NCBI RefSeq assembly: GCF_016097555.1
Contig: NC_054701.1
Coordinates: 917,049-981,048 of the forward strand
Direction of reading: 5' to 3'
Length of the DNA stretch: 64,000 bases
DNA from: Gigantopelta aegis
Lineage: Eukaryota > Mollusca > Gastropoda > Neomphalida > Peltospiridae
How positions within the stretch are numbered: the stretch's first letter is position 1; each line of letters starts with the position of its first letter. The position numbers and the translations under genes were made by a program. Positions 1 through 11,729 of the stretch are shown piece after piece. The notes under the pieces are model-generated. The model was not told the DNA's origin, did no database searches, and saw nothing but the letters and a program-made list of their open reading frames with translations.

Positions 1-620
1 TCCTATCAGCAGTGTCAACCAAGTCGTGTTACAATGGATCTCTGTTCACTGTGGCATACCAGGAAATGAAAATGCAGACAGACTGGCAAAACTGGGTGCA
101 GCTAAAGAACAGGAGGATAACTGGGTGACATACGAAGAGATGAAATCCCATATTAAATCTCTCTATAGACCTCCCAAACATGGACATGTTTTATTTAACG
201 ACGCACTCAACACATTTTATTTTCGGTTATATGGCGTCAGACATATGGTTAAGGACCACACAGATATTGAGAGAGGAAACCCGTTATTATTATAACAAAC
301 CAATTATTATTACCTGCTGTCCAGTCAGGAACAGATCATCATTTTCCAACTAAGGACTGGACACAACAGGCTGAACCAGCACATGCATAAGAGGTTCTGG
401 CTCGTACCTTCTTCCATGTGCTCCTGTGAAGAAGCAGAACAGACGACCGAACATGTCATCCAAGACTGCATAAGCCTATAGCAGATGAGCGAGACTACAT
501 GAACAACTACAACAACTCTCCAGAAGAAGCTGTACGGCACAAGAAGTGATCTACAGAGAACAGTATCGTTCATAGTCACTGCTGGCCTTGACGTGTAGTC
601 AACAAGCGAACGAAAAGAAG
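1..620 (+). pseudogene. 3' end of a non-LTR retrotransposon (I-clade-like), RNase H to C-terminus, decayed
   Basis: The first about 185 bases encode the end of a retroelement RNase H domain, with the motif WISVHCGIPGNENADRLAK (the H-G-I-x-GNE-x-AD block typical of I/Ingi/Nimb-type non-LTR elements). After a SINE fragment the coding resumes at about 300 with IFQLRTGHNRLN, a CSCEEAEQTTEHV segment and, near 530-595, a LYGTRSDLQRT-like end. These are the usual C-terminal features of this clade, including the Cys/His motif. The element runs off the left edge, so the endonuclease and reverse transcriptase are not visible. It is broken by the SINE fragment, a frame change and a stop near 480. I read it as a dead copy; the clade is inferred from motif style only. 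Confidence 0.7.
188..296 (-). mobile_element. SINE 3'-end fragment interrupting the non-LTR element
   Basis: The segment starts with TTTTATTTAACGACGCACTC and ends in GAGGAAACCCG. It matches, in reverse orientation, the 3' half of the full SINE at 62360-62741. Only the tail half is present; no tRNA-like head is seen. It falls exactly where the RNase H reading frame is lost. Confidence 0.7.
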
Positions 621-966
621 AAGTGGTAAGCCTTCTGGCTGGATTTTGCCCATGTGTTTTGTATTGTGCATTAACTTTTGGGGACATGGGTGTATAGCGG
701 AAGAGCCGGTGGTTGTGAATGGGTTCCCGAACCACGTATTCGGATCGGTACTACAGCCAGATGCAGTCATATAGCTAAAAACTGAGATGGAAATGTTCTC
801 AATTTTCGAGTAAAAATAAATGCTTATATAATGTCTGTTCGCAATGGTATATGTTGTTAGTGCCAACGAGAACCCATTCTATTGGCAATCTTCATTTGAA
901 GTTGGCAAATTTAACGTGGATTTCAATGGCAGATGACATCTGTGTAATGAGACCTAACGGTGGGTG

Positions 967-1012
<46 letters not shown>

Positions 1013-3095
1013 ATATAAGTATCCGACCGTCGGCCGACGGTGCTGAGCGTGGTCTATGACTAGAAGACCACTCCCAACTCCATTGGCACACGGAGGGATA
1101 CTTATCAACTTTACACTACGAGTACGATACGTATGCAGTTGTAATACCTTTTTTTTTGGTCAGTATTCATTGTCATTTTTAATTAATAACAAGGTGTCAA
1201 AACGTTTCGAACGAGTCACTAGGTAGGCCTATATTTTGTTTTATTAGATACAACACGGGACAAACTGACAGTTCGTTTACAGTTGCCATTATATACCAAG
1301 CCTTGATGGTGTCATACTTGATACTGAGTCAGACAGTTACATTACGATTAAATGATAAGCTTGAAGTGTCCGACTTTAGATCAATAATGTGGCTTAACTT
1401 TCAAACAATTAAAAGACCTATATGTATACAAACATCTTTAAAATAAATACATGTAGGCCTACCATGTTTATCCAAAATATTAAATTAGTGTTATTAGTGT
1501 TTCTTTTAAGATATCGTTATAATTCCCCGAGTATAACAAGAAAAAAGAAACAACACTTTAAAAATGTACCTTATGTATTAAAACCTCCCGCTATGGTGGC
1601 TTCCTTCTATGTTAAATGATTGCACGCATGCAATGTTGGAAGAAACGACAAATCGCAGAGGTTTTGTACCTAATCTTTATAATTTATTTACTCTTCAGTG
1701 CCATAATACAACATCATTTATTGGGGGGGGAGGTTGGAGGGGGTTACGGCGTGGGTTTTTTTTTTAGGGGGGCAGGGGTATTGTTTCAATGGGGTTTTTT
1801 GTTCTTGTTGTTTTGTATGTATTTCTGTTTATTCTTAATTTTTATGTATTTATTTATTTATTATTTAATTTTCTGCTGTAATGTATTTCAATATTTTATC
1901 AAATGGTCGTGTACTAACGTAACCGAGCGTATTTGGTGACAGAGTTCCCGAATGCTGCTTAGGACCTCGCTACAAATATACTGATGGAAAGAAATAAGGG
2001 AACACATCAAAGTGTAGACCAAATTCAATTCACAACTAGCGTAGTAATGTCTGTATTTTATACTAAGTTGTAATGTGGGCTTCAATGTCTGTAGTGTTGA
2101 ATGAGCTGCCTATATGTTTCCAGTCAACTTTTGACAATATGAATTGATTTTTGATGCAGTCATTATTTCTTGTTGCTATTTGTGTGATCCTTTATTTCTT
2201 TCCATCAGTATATTAAATCATATACAGTCATTTTGACTTGATGCCAATATATTTTAACCTTTTTAGTTGAACGGACAGTAAAATGAACTGCTAGTGTGTA
2301 TATACGGGAACAGGACAGCAGAGAACATAAAACAATTAATGATCTTCTTGAAGTGTTCAAAGATGTCTACTCAACCGTAATTTACGTGATTTTAAGGTGT
2401 TACAGACAAGCTAAACGAGTTCTTTGCTGCCACTGTTGTTTCTCTTCAACACTGGCGTAGTTAGATGGGGGCTATGCCCCCCCCCCCCCCCCACACACAC
2501 ACACACAATCACACCACTTTCTCTTCCCTTTATATTTTCCTGTCGCCTAATAACACGATTCATACGGTGTACTTGCGCCCCCACCCCGTGTGGATGCCCT
2601 CCAGGCTACTGTTTAAGACTGAACACACGAGATACATGCCTTTTGAATCTTGAAAATAACGAAGGTTTGATGAATGGTTGTAGCAGTCGAGACATTCTAA
2701 AAAGAAATAACAATCACAAAACACAGATTGCGAACACTTGCGCTGGACTTGACGGATCTTAGCTATTCAACACTTCTCAATATCCAGTGTTTGTCAAATG
2801 TTTTCAACAACCGATTCAGTATGAACCTGCCACAAGCATGTTTCAATTTAATAGTGTGCATGTTTTTTGTACACAACCAGTTTTTGCACCCGCCCCACTA
2901 ATTGCAATCTTTGCTGTGTTACTTTTTTTTCAAGAATGGATAGTATGACATACAAAATTTGTAAACATTTGTTAAAGTATTATAGAAAATATGACATTTT
3001 AAAAAGTATACACTTTATTTTGGCATTCAGTATACATATACATGTATTTCACTAAAGAAAAACAGACATAATACATGTAGCTACTGATCACCAGC
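621..3095. other. Intergenic stretch without a recognisable gene
   Basis: No supported coding region. It contains a 44-base poly-G run at 968-1011, a G-rich patch at 1722-1782, and at 2440-2510 a poly-C/CA tract preceded by GGCGTAGTTAGATGGGGGCTATG, which looks like the end of a dispersed repeat. A short palindrome CCGTCGGCCGACGG sits at about 1026. The rest is AT-rich unique-looking sequence. Confidence 0.5.
968..1011. repeat. Poly-G homopolymer, 44 bases
   Basis: An uninterrupted run of G flanked by CGGTGGGTGC and TATATAAG. Run length is likely unreliable in the assembly. On the reverse strand it produces a spurious poly-proline open frame. Confidence 0.9.
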
Positions 3096-3103
3096 TGGTT
3101 GTG

Positions 3104-4665
3104 GAAGCAAGGTGACCCAATAACTCAAATATAGACCAACTGAAGCAAGGTGACCCAATAACTCAAATATAGACCAACTGAAGCAAGGTGACCCAATAAC
3201 TCAAATATAGACCAACTGAAGCATGGTGACCCAATAACTCAAATACAGACCAACTGAAGCACGGTGACCCAATAACTCAAATATAGACCAACTGAAGCAA
3301 GGTGACCCAATAACTCAAATATAGACCAACTGAAGCAAGGTGACCCAATAACTCAAATATAGACCAACTGAAGCAAGGTTGACAAAATAACTCTATATTA
3401 GACCAACTGAAGCAAGGTGACAAAATAACTCAAATATAGACCAACTGAAGCAAGGTGACCCAATAACTCAAATATAGACCAACTGAAGCAAGGTGACAAA
3501 ATAACTCAAATATAGACCAACTGAAGCAAGGTGACCCAATAACTCAAATATAGACCAACTGAAGCAAGGTGACCCAATAACTCAAATATAGACCAACTGA
3601 AGCAAGGCTGACAAAATAACTCAAATATAGACCAACTGAAGCAAGGTGAAAAATAACTCAAATATAGACCAACTGAAGCAAGGTGACAAAATAACTCAAA
3701 TATAGACCAACTGAAGCAAGGTGACCCAATAACTCAAATATAGACCAACTGAAGCAAGGTGACAAAATAACTCAAATATAGACCAACTGAAGCAAGGTGA
3801 CCCAATAACTCAAATATAGACCAACTGAAGCAAGGTGACCCAATAACTCAAATATAGACCAACTGAAGCAAGGTGACCCAATAACTCAAATATAGACCAA
3901 CTGAAGCAAGGCTGACAAAATAACTCAAATATAGACCAACTGAAGCAAGGTGAAAAAATAACTCAAATATAGACCAACTGAAGCAAGGTGACAAAATAAC
4001 TTAAATATAGACCAACTGAAGCAAGGTGACACAATAACTCAAATATAGACCAACTGAAGCAAGGTGACAAAATAACTCAAATATAGACCAACTGAAGCAA
4101 GGTGACCCAATAACTCAAATATAGACCAACTGAAGCAAGGTGACCCAATAACTCAAATATAGACCAACTGAAGCAAGGTGACCCAATAACTCAAATATAG
4201 ACCAACTGAAGCAAGGCTGACAAAATAACTCAAATATAGACCAACTGAAGCAAGGTGAAAAATAACTCAAATATAGACCAACTGAAGCAAGGTGACAAAA
4301 TAACTCAAATATAGACCAACTGAAGCAAGGTGACACAATAACACAAATATAGACCAACTGAAGCAAGGTGACAAAATAACTCAAATATAGACCAACTGAA
4401 GCAAGGTGACCCAATAACTCAAATATAGACCAACTGAAGCAAGATGACCCAATAACTCAAATATAGACCAACTGAAGCAAGGTGACCCAATAACTCAAAT
4501 ATAGACCAACTGAAGCAAGGCTGACAAAATAACTCAAATATAGACCAACTGAAGCAAGGTGACACAATAACTCAAATATAGACCAACTGAAGCAAGGTGA
4601 CACAATAACTCAAATATAGACCAACTGAAGCAAGGTGACAAAATAACTCAAATATAGACCAACTC
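3104..4665. repeat. 38-bp tandem array, about 41 copies
   Basis: The unit begins GAAGCAAGGTGACCCAATAA and ends with ATAGACCAACT, 38 bp in total. Variation is concentrated at the GACCCAAT / GACAAAAT / GAAAAAT position. A block with the variants GGCTGACAAAAT then GGTGAAAAAT recurs at about 3605, 3910, 4215 and 4510, about 300 bp apart, indicating higher-order units of eight copies. Confidence 0.95.
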
Positions 4666-4667
4666 AA

Positions 4668-6265
4668 GGAAATGTGCTCAAAAGAACATTACAGATAAAT
4701 ACCCAAGATGCATTTCTAAGAGGGAATGTCTATTTGACAACACCATGGTTGTGAGATGAGGGGGAAATAAGAGGATACTCTCCACTTATACTTAACTTAT
4801 AAAATGATAGAAAACAAATGTGTTAGCTCAGTATGCATTTAACATGTGACACTCAAATAACCAGAACACACACATTACATCAATTTAAAAGTTACATTAA
4901 AACTTTTTAATGTATGGATATCAAAACTACTGAAAAGAAATAAAAGAAAACATAATTTTTTTCTATTATTTATTACAAGTAACATTACATATGCATGTTA
5001 GACATGCTAGTACATGTACACATTGTCACGTTAAAGTAAACACATTCAATTCACACAACTTTTCTTGTTATTTGTGCACTCTGAAATAAAAGATACAAAA
5101 TAAAAACAATAAACATTGTCATGTTAATAAATATTGAATATAACTGAGACAGTGGTAATATTTAAAGATGAAACTAAAACTAGAACTCAATATGGACATA
5201 AATGTTTTAATTAAAACTAGAAATTCCTCCAAGATAACAGCACATAAAAGTTTTAATCCTGAATTGAAGAGCTCACAACTCTGTGCTAATAAAACATCCA
5301 TGTGTGCAGTCAAAATGTTACGGGTTCATCAAACTTTTAAAGGTAAAGAAAGACTGAGCCGACACTCATCAAACTTTCACAATCTGGACTCAAGAAGACT
5401 TCAAGTAGTGATCATAACCTGCTTACAATATTTTATTGTGACGTTCCACGCCACTGAACCCAGACTGAAAAGTGAAACTAAAACTATGCAGTTTAAATCA
5501 GATTAAACTTGTGATAAGCCCTGATATAGCCTACAATACTGTCACAATAATACCTCGAAAATGTTAAGTGATGTTTTATCCAATACAGTACTTCTAGAAC
5601 CGACAATATCAAAACACAGGCACCTAATGGAGCTTGTTGCTTCATCAATGAATGGTTTCAGCAATATGACTCAACAGATGATTTACATTCTCCATTTTGA
5701 ATTTATTAAAATGGCAATTCATTTTTAAAAAATGTTAAATCTCATTTTTCCTTTTATCAACAAGTTGCAAGGTCATCAGTAATTTTGGTTTTGTTTTGTC
5801 ATCAATTTATGTCAGAGGAATTTATATATACACATAACATTACATAAAGTAAAAACAAGCAGGAGACAAAATAATATCACATACTAAATTGTAATACTGT
5901 CGCCCTAATAAAGGCCCTATATAATAAACACTGAAAAATGTAAATATGTACATTCTAGATAAAAACCACAACACACAATAGCATGAACTTGGCATTTATG
6001 CCCTTGTTATTAAAATAAAAGTCATTTGTACATTAGCATTACAGAAATCACAATCCAGCGCTTGAAGGCACAACTATTAAATTAAACATTTAAACAGATA
6101 TATAGTGGCACAGTCAACGAAAGAGTGCATTTTAATTCTACACGAATAAGGCAAAATACATTTTGACAACTTAAATCAAATTACTGTACAGTATTGCAAG
6201 TGAAATTAGAAATTACTAACCTATCAGACATTAACATTTAACAAAGATGTAATTTGATGTCCGAC
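4668..6265. other. AT-rich non-coding sequence
   Basis: No convincing gene. The overlapping small frames at 5119-5506 lie on opposite strands, with no splice context or recognisable motif. No tandem structure seen. Confidence 0.45.
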
Positions 6266-6269
6266 AATG

Positions 6270-6402
6270 ATGTGTAAAACAAAACTTGCCATCAACCATT
6301 GACATATGTAAAATAAAACTTGTCATCAACCATCCATATGTAAAATAAAATTTGCCATCAACCATCAATGTGTAAAATAAAACTTGCTATCAACCATCTT
6401 AT
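6270..6402. repeat. Short tandem repeat, about 37 bp by 4
   Basis: Four imperfect copies of a unit containing TGTAAAATAAAACTTGCCAT followed by CAACCAT. Confidence 0.7.
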
Positions 6403-6797
6403 AAGGAACTATTTTTGCAAAAATATAATATTACTCAAGTCCAATTATCTAGGAAATAGTTTCATGATAAAATGTTCTGAGTGAAATTAGTGCCTTAAAC
6501 TTACATTTCAACTGCTGTGTATTAGAGCTTCAGCATTGATGATGTATTAAGAATGTTATGTTATTTGAAGATCGCATACAACAGCTGTCCTAGTTGCGAA
6601 CCAGTGTGTTAAATCAGCACTATGTAGCTTCATTCGCCAAGGGACGTTACTCTCCATGTGCATGTGCAGATGGAATGTGAAACAGGTCTACTATTTTACC
6701 TATATATTCACGTTAGTTCAAGTCAAGTCAATCACGTTTCGTCTGGCAGGTTTTGATTCGGGCCAGCAGAATTTATCGCTTACCCAACTGAATATCT

Positions 6798-7020
6798 GGG
6801 GCCTAATTAACTAAACTCTCACAACTTTGTGATCTCGCAGTGCAATGCTAAAAGACTTGCAAAGAGAATACTTTGTTGTCTAGCACAGCCTAAGAGAGCT
6901 TTGTGAATTAGGCCCCATATCTCTATAGAAGACAGATCTCGCAGTACAATGCTAAAAGACTTACAAAGAGGATGCTCTATTGTCTAGCACAGCCTAAGAG
7001 ACCTTTGTGAATTAAAGCCC
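6798..7020. mobile_element. MITE-like inverted repeat with a partial second copy
   Basis: The left end GGGGCCTAATTAACTAAACT and the right end (6894-6916, finishing GAATTAGGCCCC) are inverted copies with a few mismatches. The internal segment with CTCGCAGTGCAATGCTAAAA recurs at about 6937-7010 with a similar right end, so the element was partly duplicated in tandem. There is no coding capacity. Confidence 0.6.
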
Positions 7021-7185
7021 TGATCTCACTCTACTTATTTCTAGAAAAGTAACAGTAATAATATTTACACACAGACTCAGCATTAAAGCTATCGGAGAAC
7101 AGAGAAAAACAAATTTGTTATCTCAAGAATCAAGCCAGATCCATCAACATGTTAAGCAAGTTCCAATCACTGGACAACAGACATC

Positions 7186-7412
7186 CCCCCCCACACTTAC
7201 ATACCTCACACCCTTCACACCCCACACACCCCTCACACATGCACACCTCACCCCACACACCTCACCCCCCCACATACCTCACCCCCACACTTCACACCCC
7301 CACCCCCACACACCTCACCCCACACACACCCCACACACACACCTCACCCCACACACCCCTCACAAATACACACACACCCCACACACACCTCACACCCCAA
7401 ACACACCCACTG
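7186..7412. repeat. CA/CCCCAC-rich low-complexity tract
   Basis: Irregular runs of CACACCCC, CCTCAC and CACACA. The His/Thr/Pro-rich open frames over it are composition artefacts. Confidence 0.9.
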
Positions 7413-7951
7413 TTAGGCCCAAAATATACTGACGCTGGATCTGGGTCTGCCGAGAGTGGCAGAATCTGTAACTGTGACGTGTTATCAGCATTTATTACCC
7501 AAGTGGGCACTCATAACAGGGAAAATATATATCATAATTTCTCAGAGAAATTATTATGCATTGGTGTAACGTACAATATTATTGGACGATTTTACGCTTG
7601 CAAACAAATGACTTTGCTGGTACTAAATATGACGTCATCACAATTTGGCAAACATACACAATGACATCACATACTTTAAAACGCTTGTCTCTCGGTTTTT
7701 ATTGTTAAATTTGTAATAAAATGCTATTTTAATACAATTCAATATCGTATTTTGGCAAAATAAATAGAACTTGTTTCAGATTTTTTTATTTATCTGTGGT
7801 CGTGAATAAAATACAAAGTCATAGCAATACTCAGAATAGTGTGTAAAGTTGTCCACATTGTTTCTATATAAATGCATGTGGTCATAATGAACACAGAAGG
7901 TTCTTAAAGAACAAACAATGGCTGAGGTAATAAATAGAACAACAAACTCAG

Positions 7952-8063
7952 GACCAGTTATCAAATTTATATCTCAAATCAAATAATTTTCAGTTGTCAC
8001 TTGCTAAAGCTCCGACAACTGAAAATTATTTCACTTGAGACATAAATTTGATAATAACTGGCA
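7952..8063. mobile_element. Long hairpin, MITE-like
   Basis: Two arms of about 47 bp (beginning CCAGTTATCAAATTTAT and ending ATAAATTTGATAATAACTGG) pair almost completely around a loop near CACTTGCTAAAGCTCC. This structure is typical of a foldback MITE. No clear target duplication was identified. Confidence 0.6.
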
Positions 8064-8416
8064 ACTCATTTATTATCCTCTATATATTAACTGTGTTCAT
8101 GTCTTTAGATATATTTTCTTCCATAAACACCAACAATAATTATCAGAATTCCACTGATTAATATTTTTATTAAGAAATATGAAAAAGTAATGCTCAACGA
8201 ATATGGAGCAGCTGCCAGTCTGGCAGTGTAAAAATATAGCACATGTTCTGTCGTCTGGTTCCAGATCTGTAGTTGACGCCAGCACAGACGCAGGGTCTTT
8301 TGTCAGTGTCAGTGTGGTTTGAACCTCAGTATGCTACAATAATACTGACCGTACACAGTTCAGTACATGGCTTGTTTGTTTAGACTTATTTTTGTGCTTA
8401 TATCCTTTTTTTTTTA

Positions 8417-8705
8417 AGGTTCAAGCACACTGTCCTGGACACACAACTCAGCTACCTGGGCCGTATGTCCAGGATAGTGATTTAGTGGTTAGTTTGTTGT
8501 TAGTGAGAGAGAAGTCAGTGTAGTGATCTAGCCACCGAGTCATTCAACTCACCCAGGGTGGGAGACAGAAGTCAGTGTAGTGATCTAGCCACCGAGTCAT
8601 TCAACTCACCCAGGGTGGGAGACAGAAGTCAGTGTAGTGATCTAGCCACCGAGTCATTCAACTCATTCTGGGTGGGAGCCGGTACCAGGATATGAACCAA
8701 GCCTT
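8417..8705. mobile_element. SINE-like element with a tandemly triplicated 57-bp internal segment
   Basis: The sequence from AAGGTTCAAGCACACTGTCC to GGTACCAGGATATGAACC resembles a dispersed, tRNA-related invertebrate SINE; GGTACCAGGATATGAACC looks like a B-box-containing region in reverse. A 57-bp segment starting GAAGTCAGTGTAGTGATCTA is repeated three times at 8511-8680. Confidence 0.5.
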
Positions 8706-8779
8706 ACATGTAAGTCCATAAATGTCTCTCTCATTCAAAGACCTAATAAGAAAATAGAACCACGTTTAATCCATTTAAG

Positions 8780-9036
8780 CCACATGTCACACCACATGAG
8801 GCTGGTAGTACCTGGGTTTCTGAAGGTTTAACAGATGGCTGATTATAGGAACAATAAACCAACCCACATGTCACACCACATGAGGCTGGTAGTACCTGGG
8901 TTTCTGAAGGTTTAACAGATGGCTGATTATAGGAACAATAAACCAACCCATATGTCACACCACATGAGGCTGGTAGTACCTGGGTTTCTGAAGGTTTAAC
9001 AGATGGCTGATTAGGAACAATAAACCAAGCAAATGT
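8780..9036. repeat. 84-bp tandem repeat, 3 copies
   Basis: The unit starts CACATGTCACACCACATGAG and includes GGCTGGTAGTACCTGGG. Copies are nearly identical; the third has a short deletion before GGAACAATAAACC. Confidence 0.85.
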
Positions 9037-9039
9037 CTT

Positions 9040-9745
9040 ACATGTAAACAATATATAAAGTAAACTGGACTTGTACTCGGAGTAAACAATATACAGAGTA
9101 AACTGGACTTGTACTTAGTGAAAACAATATACAGATTAAACTGGACTTGTACTCGGAGTAAACAATATAAAGAGTAAACTGGACTTGTACTCGGAGTAAA
9201 CGATATACAGAGTAAACTGGAATTGTACTTGGAGTAAACAATATACAGAGTAAACTGGACTTGTACTTAGTGAAAACAATATACAGAGTAAACTGGACTG
9301 GTACTCAGAGTAAACAATATACAGATTAAACTGCACTTGTCCTCGGAGTAAACAATATACAGAGTAAACTGGACTTGTACTTAGTGAAAACAATATACAG
9401 ATTAAACTGGACTTGTACTCAGAGTAAACAATATACAGAGTAAACTGGACTTGTCCTCGGAGTAAACAATATACAGAGTAAACTGGACTTGTACTCAGAG
9501 TAAACAATATACAGAGTAAACTGGACTTGTCCTCGGAGTAAACAATATACAGAGTAAACTGGACTTGTCCTCGGAGTAAACAATATACAGAGTAAACTGG
9601 ACTTGTCCCCGGAGTAAACAATATACAGAGTAAACTGGACTTGTACTCAGAGTAAACAATATACAGAGTAAACTGGACATGTACTCAGAGTAAACAATAT
9701 ACAATATGTAATCAAAAAAACAATATACAGAGTAAAGATAAGCAC
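9040..9745. repeat. 38-bp tandem array, about 18 copies
   Basis: The unit is AAACAATATACAGAGTAAAC plus TGGACTTGTACTCGGAGT. Variants CTCGGAGT, CTCAGAGT and CTTAGTGA alternate. It is unrelated in sequence to the other 38-bp array at 3104. Confidence 0.95.
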
Positions 9746-10289
9746 AAAGTTTGAGCAGGTTTAATTCTGTTTTTAAGTCTGGACATGTAAAATAAATAAC
9801 AGATAACATTAAACAATAAATCTAAAATCAGTGTAATACAAACTGCAGATAACCAATGGCAGAATACTGGAGGAAATATTGTCACCATTCACACATAAAT
9901 AAAACACTAAATATGTATAGAAAAATATAGTTGTTCACTCTTATAGTTTGGTGTCTTCTGTCACTTGTCAAACAGGTCAACATGTTTTCTGGAAATGGTA
10001 TTTTATTCACAGTAAAATTCAAATATGACAATGTCAAAGTTTGAACAGTACACATAATACTGCACCTAGATTTAAATGGTCAACTGTTCATTGTTAACTG
10101 CACCAATACCAATCATGACCCGTTAGTGCCACGGACTACTTTTCTTGGTGATTCGGTTATTTCTATATATGGCCACAGGTTTACTCACAGGAGTTGTGGT
10201 GTGTTTATAACATACAGGAAGAATAATTCTGATGGAGAGAACTGCTTGGTTTTACAGACTGGTGACAACAGAAGGGTTGTCTCCCCTAT
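9746..10289. other. Non-coding unique-looking sequence
   Basis: Between the 38-bp array and the MITE. No gene, RNA or repeat recognised. Confidence 0.4.
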
Positions 10290-10293
10290 TTAA

Positions 10294-11623
10294 AGGCACT
10301 CGGACACGGATATTATTTTTATTTCTCTAAATATGGATTATAAATGAAACTTACATTTATTTGATATACCGTACCAAACCTCACTTTTGTATCATCCAAG
10401 ACATTTTAATTAAATCACACTGGAGGGGGATTCCCTGTCACCCTGTCGTCAATTAAAAGTTTTGAATTTTGGAACTCTTTCACGGTAAGTGCAGAAATTA
10501 CAACATTGGAACTCCTTGCAACCTTTCAGCGAAAAAAATTCCGATCGCAATGGGATATTTGCGTCATCATTGAAAATGAACGCTTAGACGGTGGATACCC
10601 GTCACGGGACTCAGAAAATAATATGTCACACCTCTGCTATCCAAATAGCCGTTATTTTTCTTTGAATTATGGACTGTTGACATAATTCAATTATGTTTAC
10701 AAAATATCAACAATAAGTGGGATATGGTGATTATGTAGATGGTTCAATAAAGTACTTTTAGGTACAAATCATATGTATATATTTATCAATTATTGACCGT
10801 CATGAGGGCAATATCAATTTCTTCGGTCCATAAAACATGATATTGCCCGAAATGCGGTCAATAATTGTTTTATTACATAATGTCATCCATAAGACTCGTA
10901 CATTCCTGCTTTGTTTATCAGAATCGAAATACGCCAACGCTTATAATTTCCCACAATGCGTTAAAAACTGATGGGATTTAGTGACATCACTTAATCCTAT
11001 GATGCTGTATGACACGCAGAGGAATGCGGAAATAAACAGTTGAAACATTACCAAGAAAAAAACAAATTCAAATTCGAGATATAACCAGCAAGAGTGCCAA
11101 AATCATATTAACAGCAAAATAAAAAACAAAATGTGATAAATCTGAACATACATTTATACTGAACAGTTACCGATTACGTTCAAATACATTTTATTTGTAA
11201 CATAAAATCCTGAGTGTCGATTCCAACTGCATTTTGATGTATTTTGTACGTTTCAAAATCTGAGATATTTTCCATACACAATTTGACGATTACTGACCTT
11301 GTTTTTGTCGTATTTGCGGAAATAAACTCGGTATGACTAAAGATGTTATCTTTTTGCTGAAGGACAGCAAAGTGTTTTGTCACAAGTTTGTGCTTTTTAC
11401 ATTGGAATTAGCAGTTGATGTTGCATTACGTTACCTACTCATTAACTGGATAGAATTTTGTCTCATCTTTATTTTCACTGGTCAGGGCAATATCACTATT
11501 TACGGACAGTCATGTGACTGGTTTTTGATCAATAAGAATACAGATATATTTTCATTATGTAATAATTTCAGATAATACTTTATTGGATCATTAATTAGGT
11601 CAGCCATTCGTGACTGAGTGCCT
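10294..11623. mobile_element. Non-autonomous DNA transposon with TTAA flanks (MITE, about 1.33 kb)
   Basis: The left terminus AGGCACTCGGACACGG is inverted at the right terminus CGTGACTGAGTGCCT, and both ends abut TTAA. A TTAA target duplication is characteristic of piggyBac and Kolobok elements. A strong internal inverted repeat lies at about 10785-10880 (ATTATTGACCG and GGGCAATATCA with their complements). No transposase frame is present; the open frames at 11180-11575 are short and overlap on opposite strands, so it would need a transposase supplied in trans. Confidence 0.65.
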
Positions 11624-11729
11624 TTAAAGATGCCTGGATCTGTAATTCAGAGTATCTGTAGAAACTAACTTCAGATTGGAATGTTTCAAATATTCAGGAC
11701 CATATCGCTTGCTTCCAGTCTATGTTTTT

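Noticed and set aside
5119..5506. Two overlapping open frames of 64 and 112 codons
   Set aside because: Opposite strands, low-complexity AT-rich sequence, no motif or splice context.
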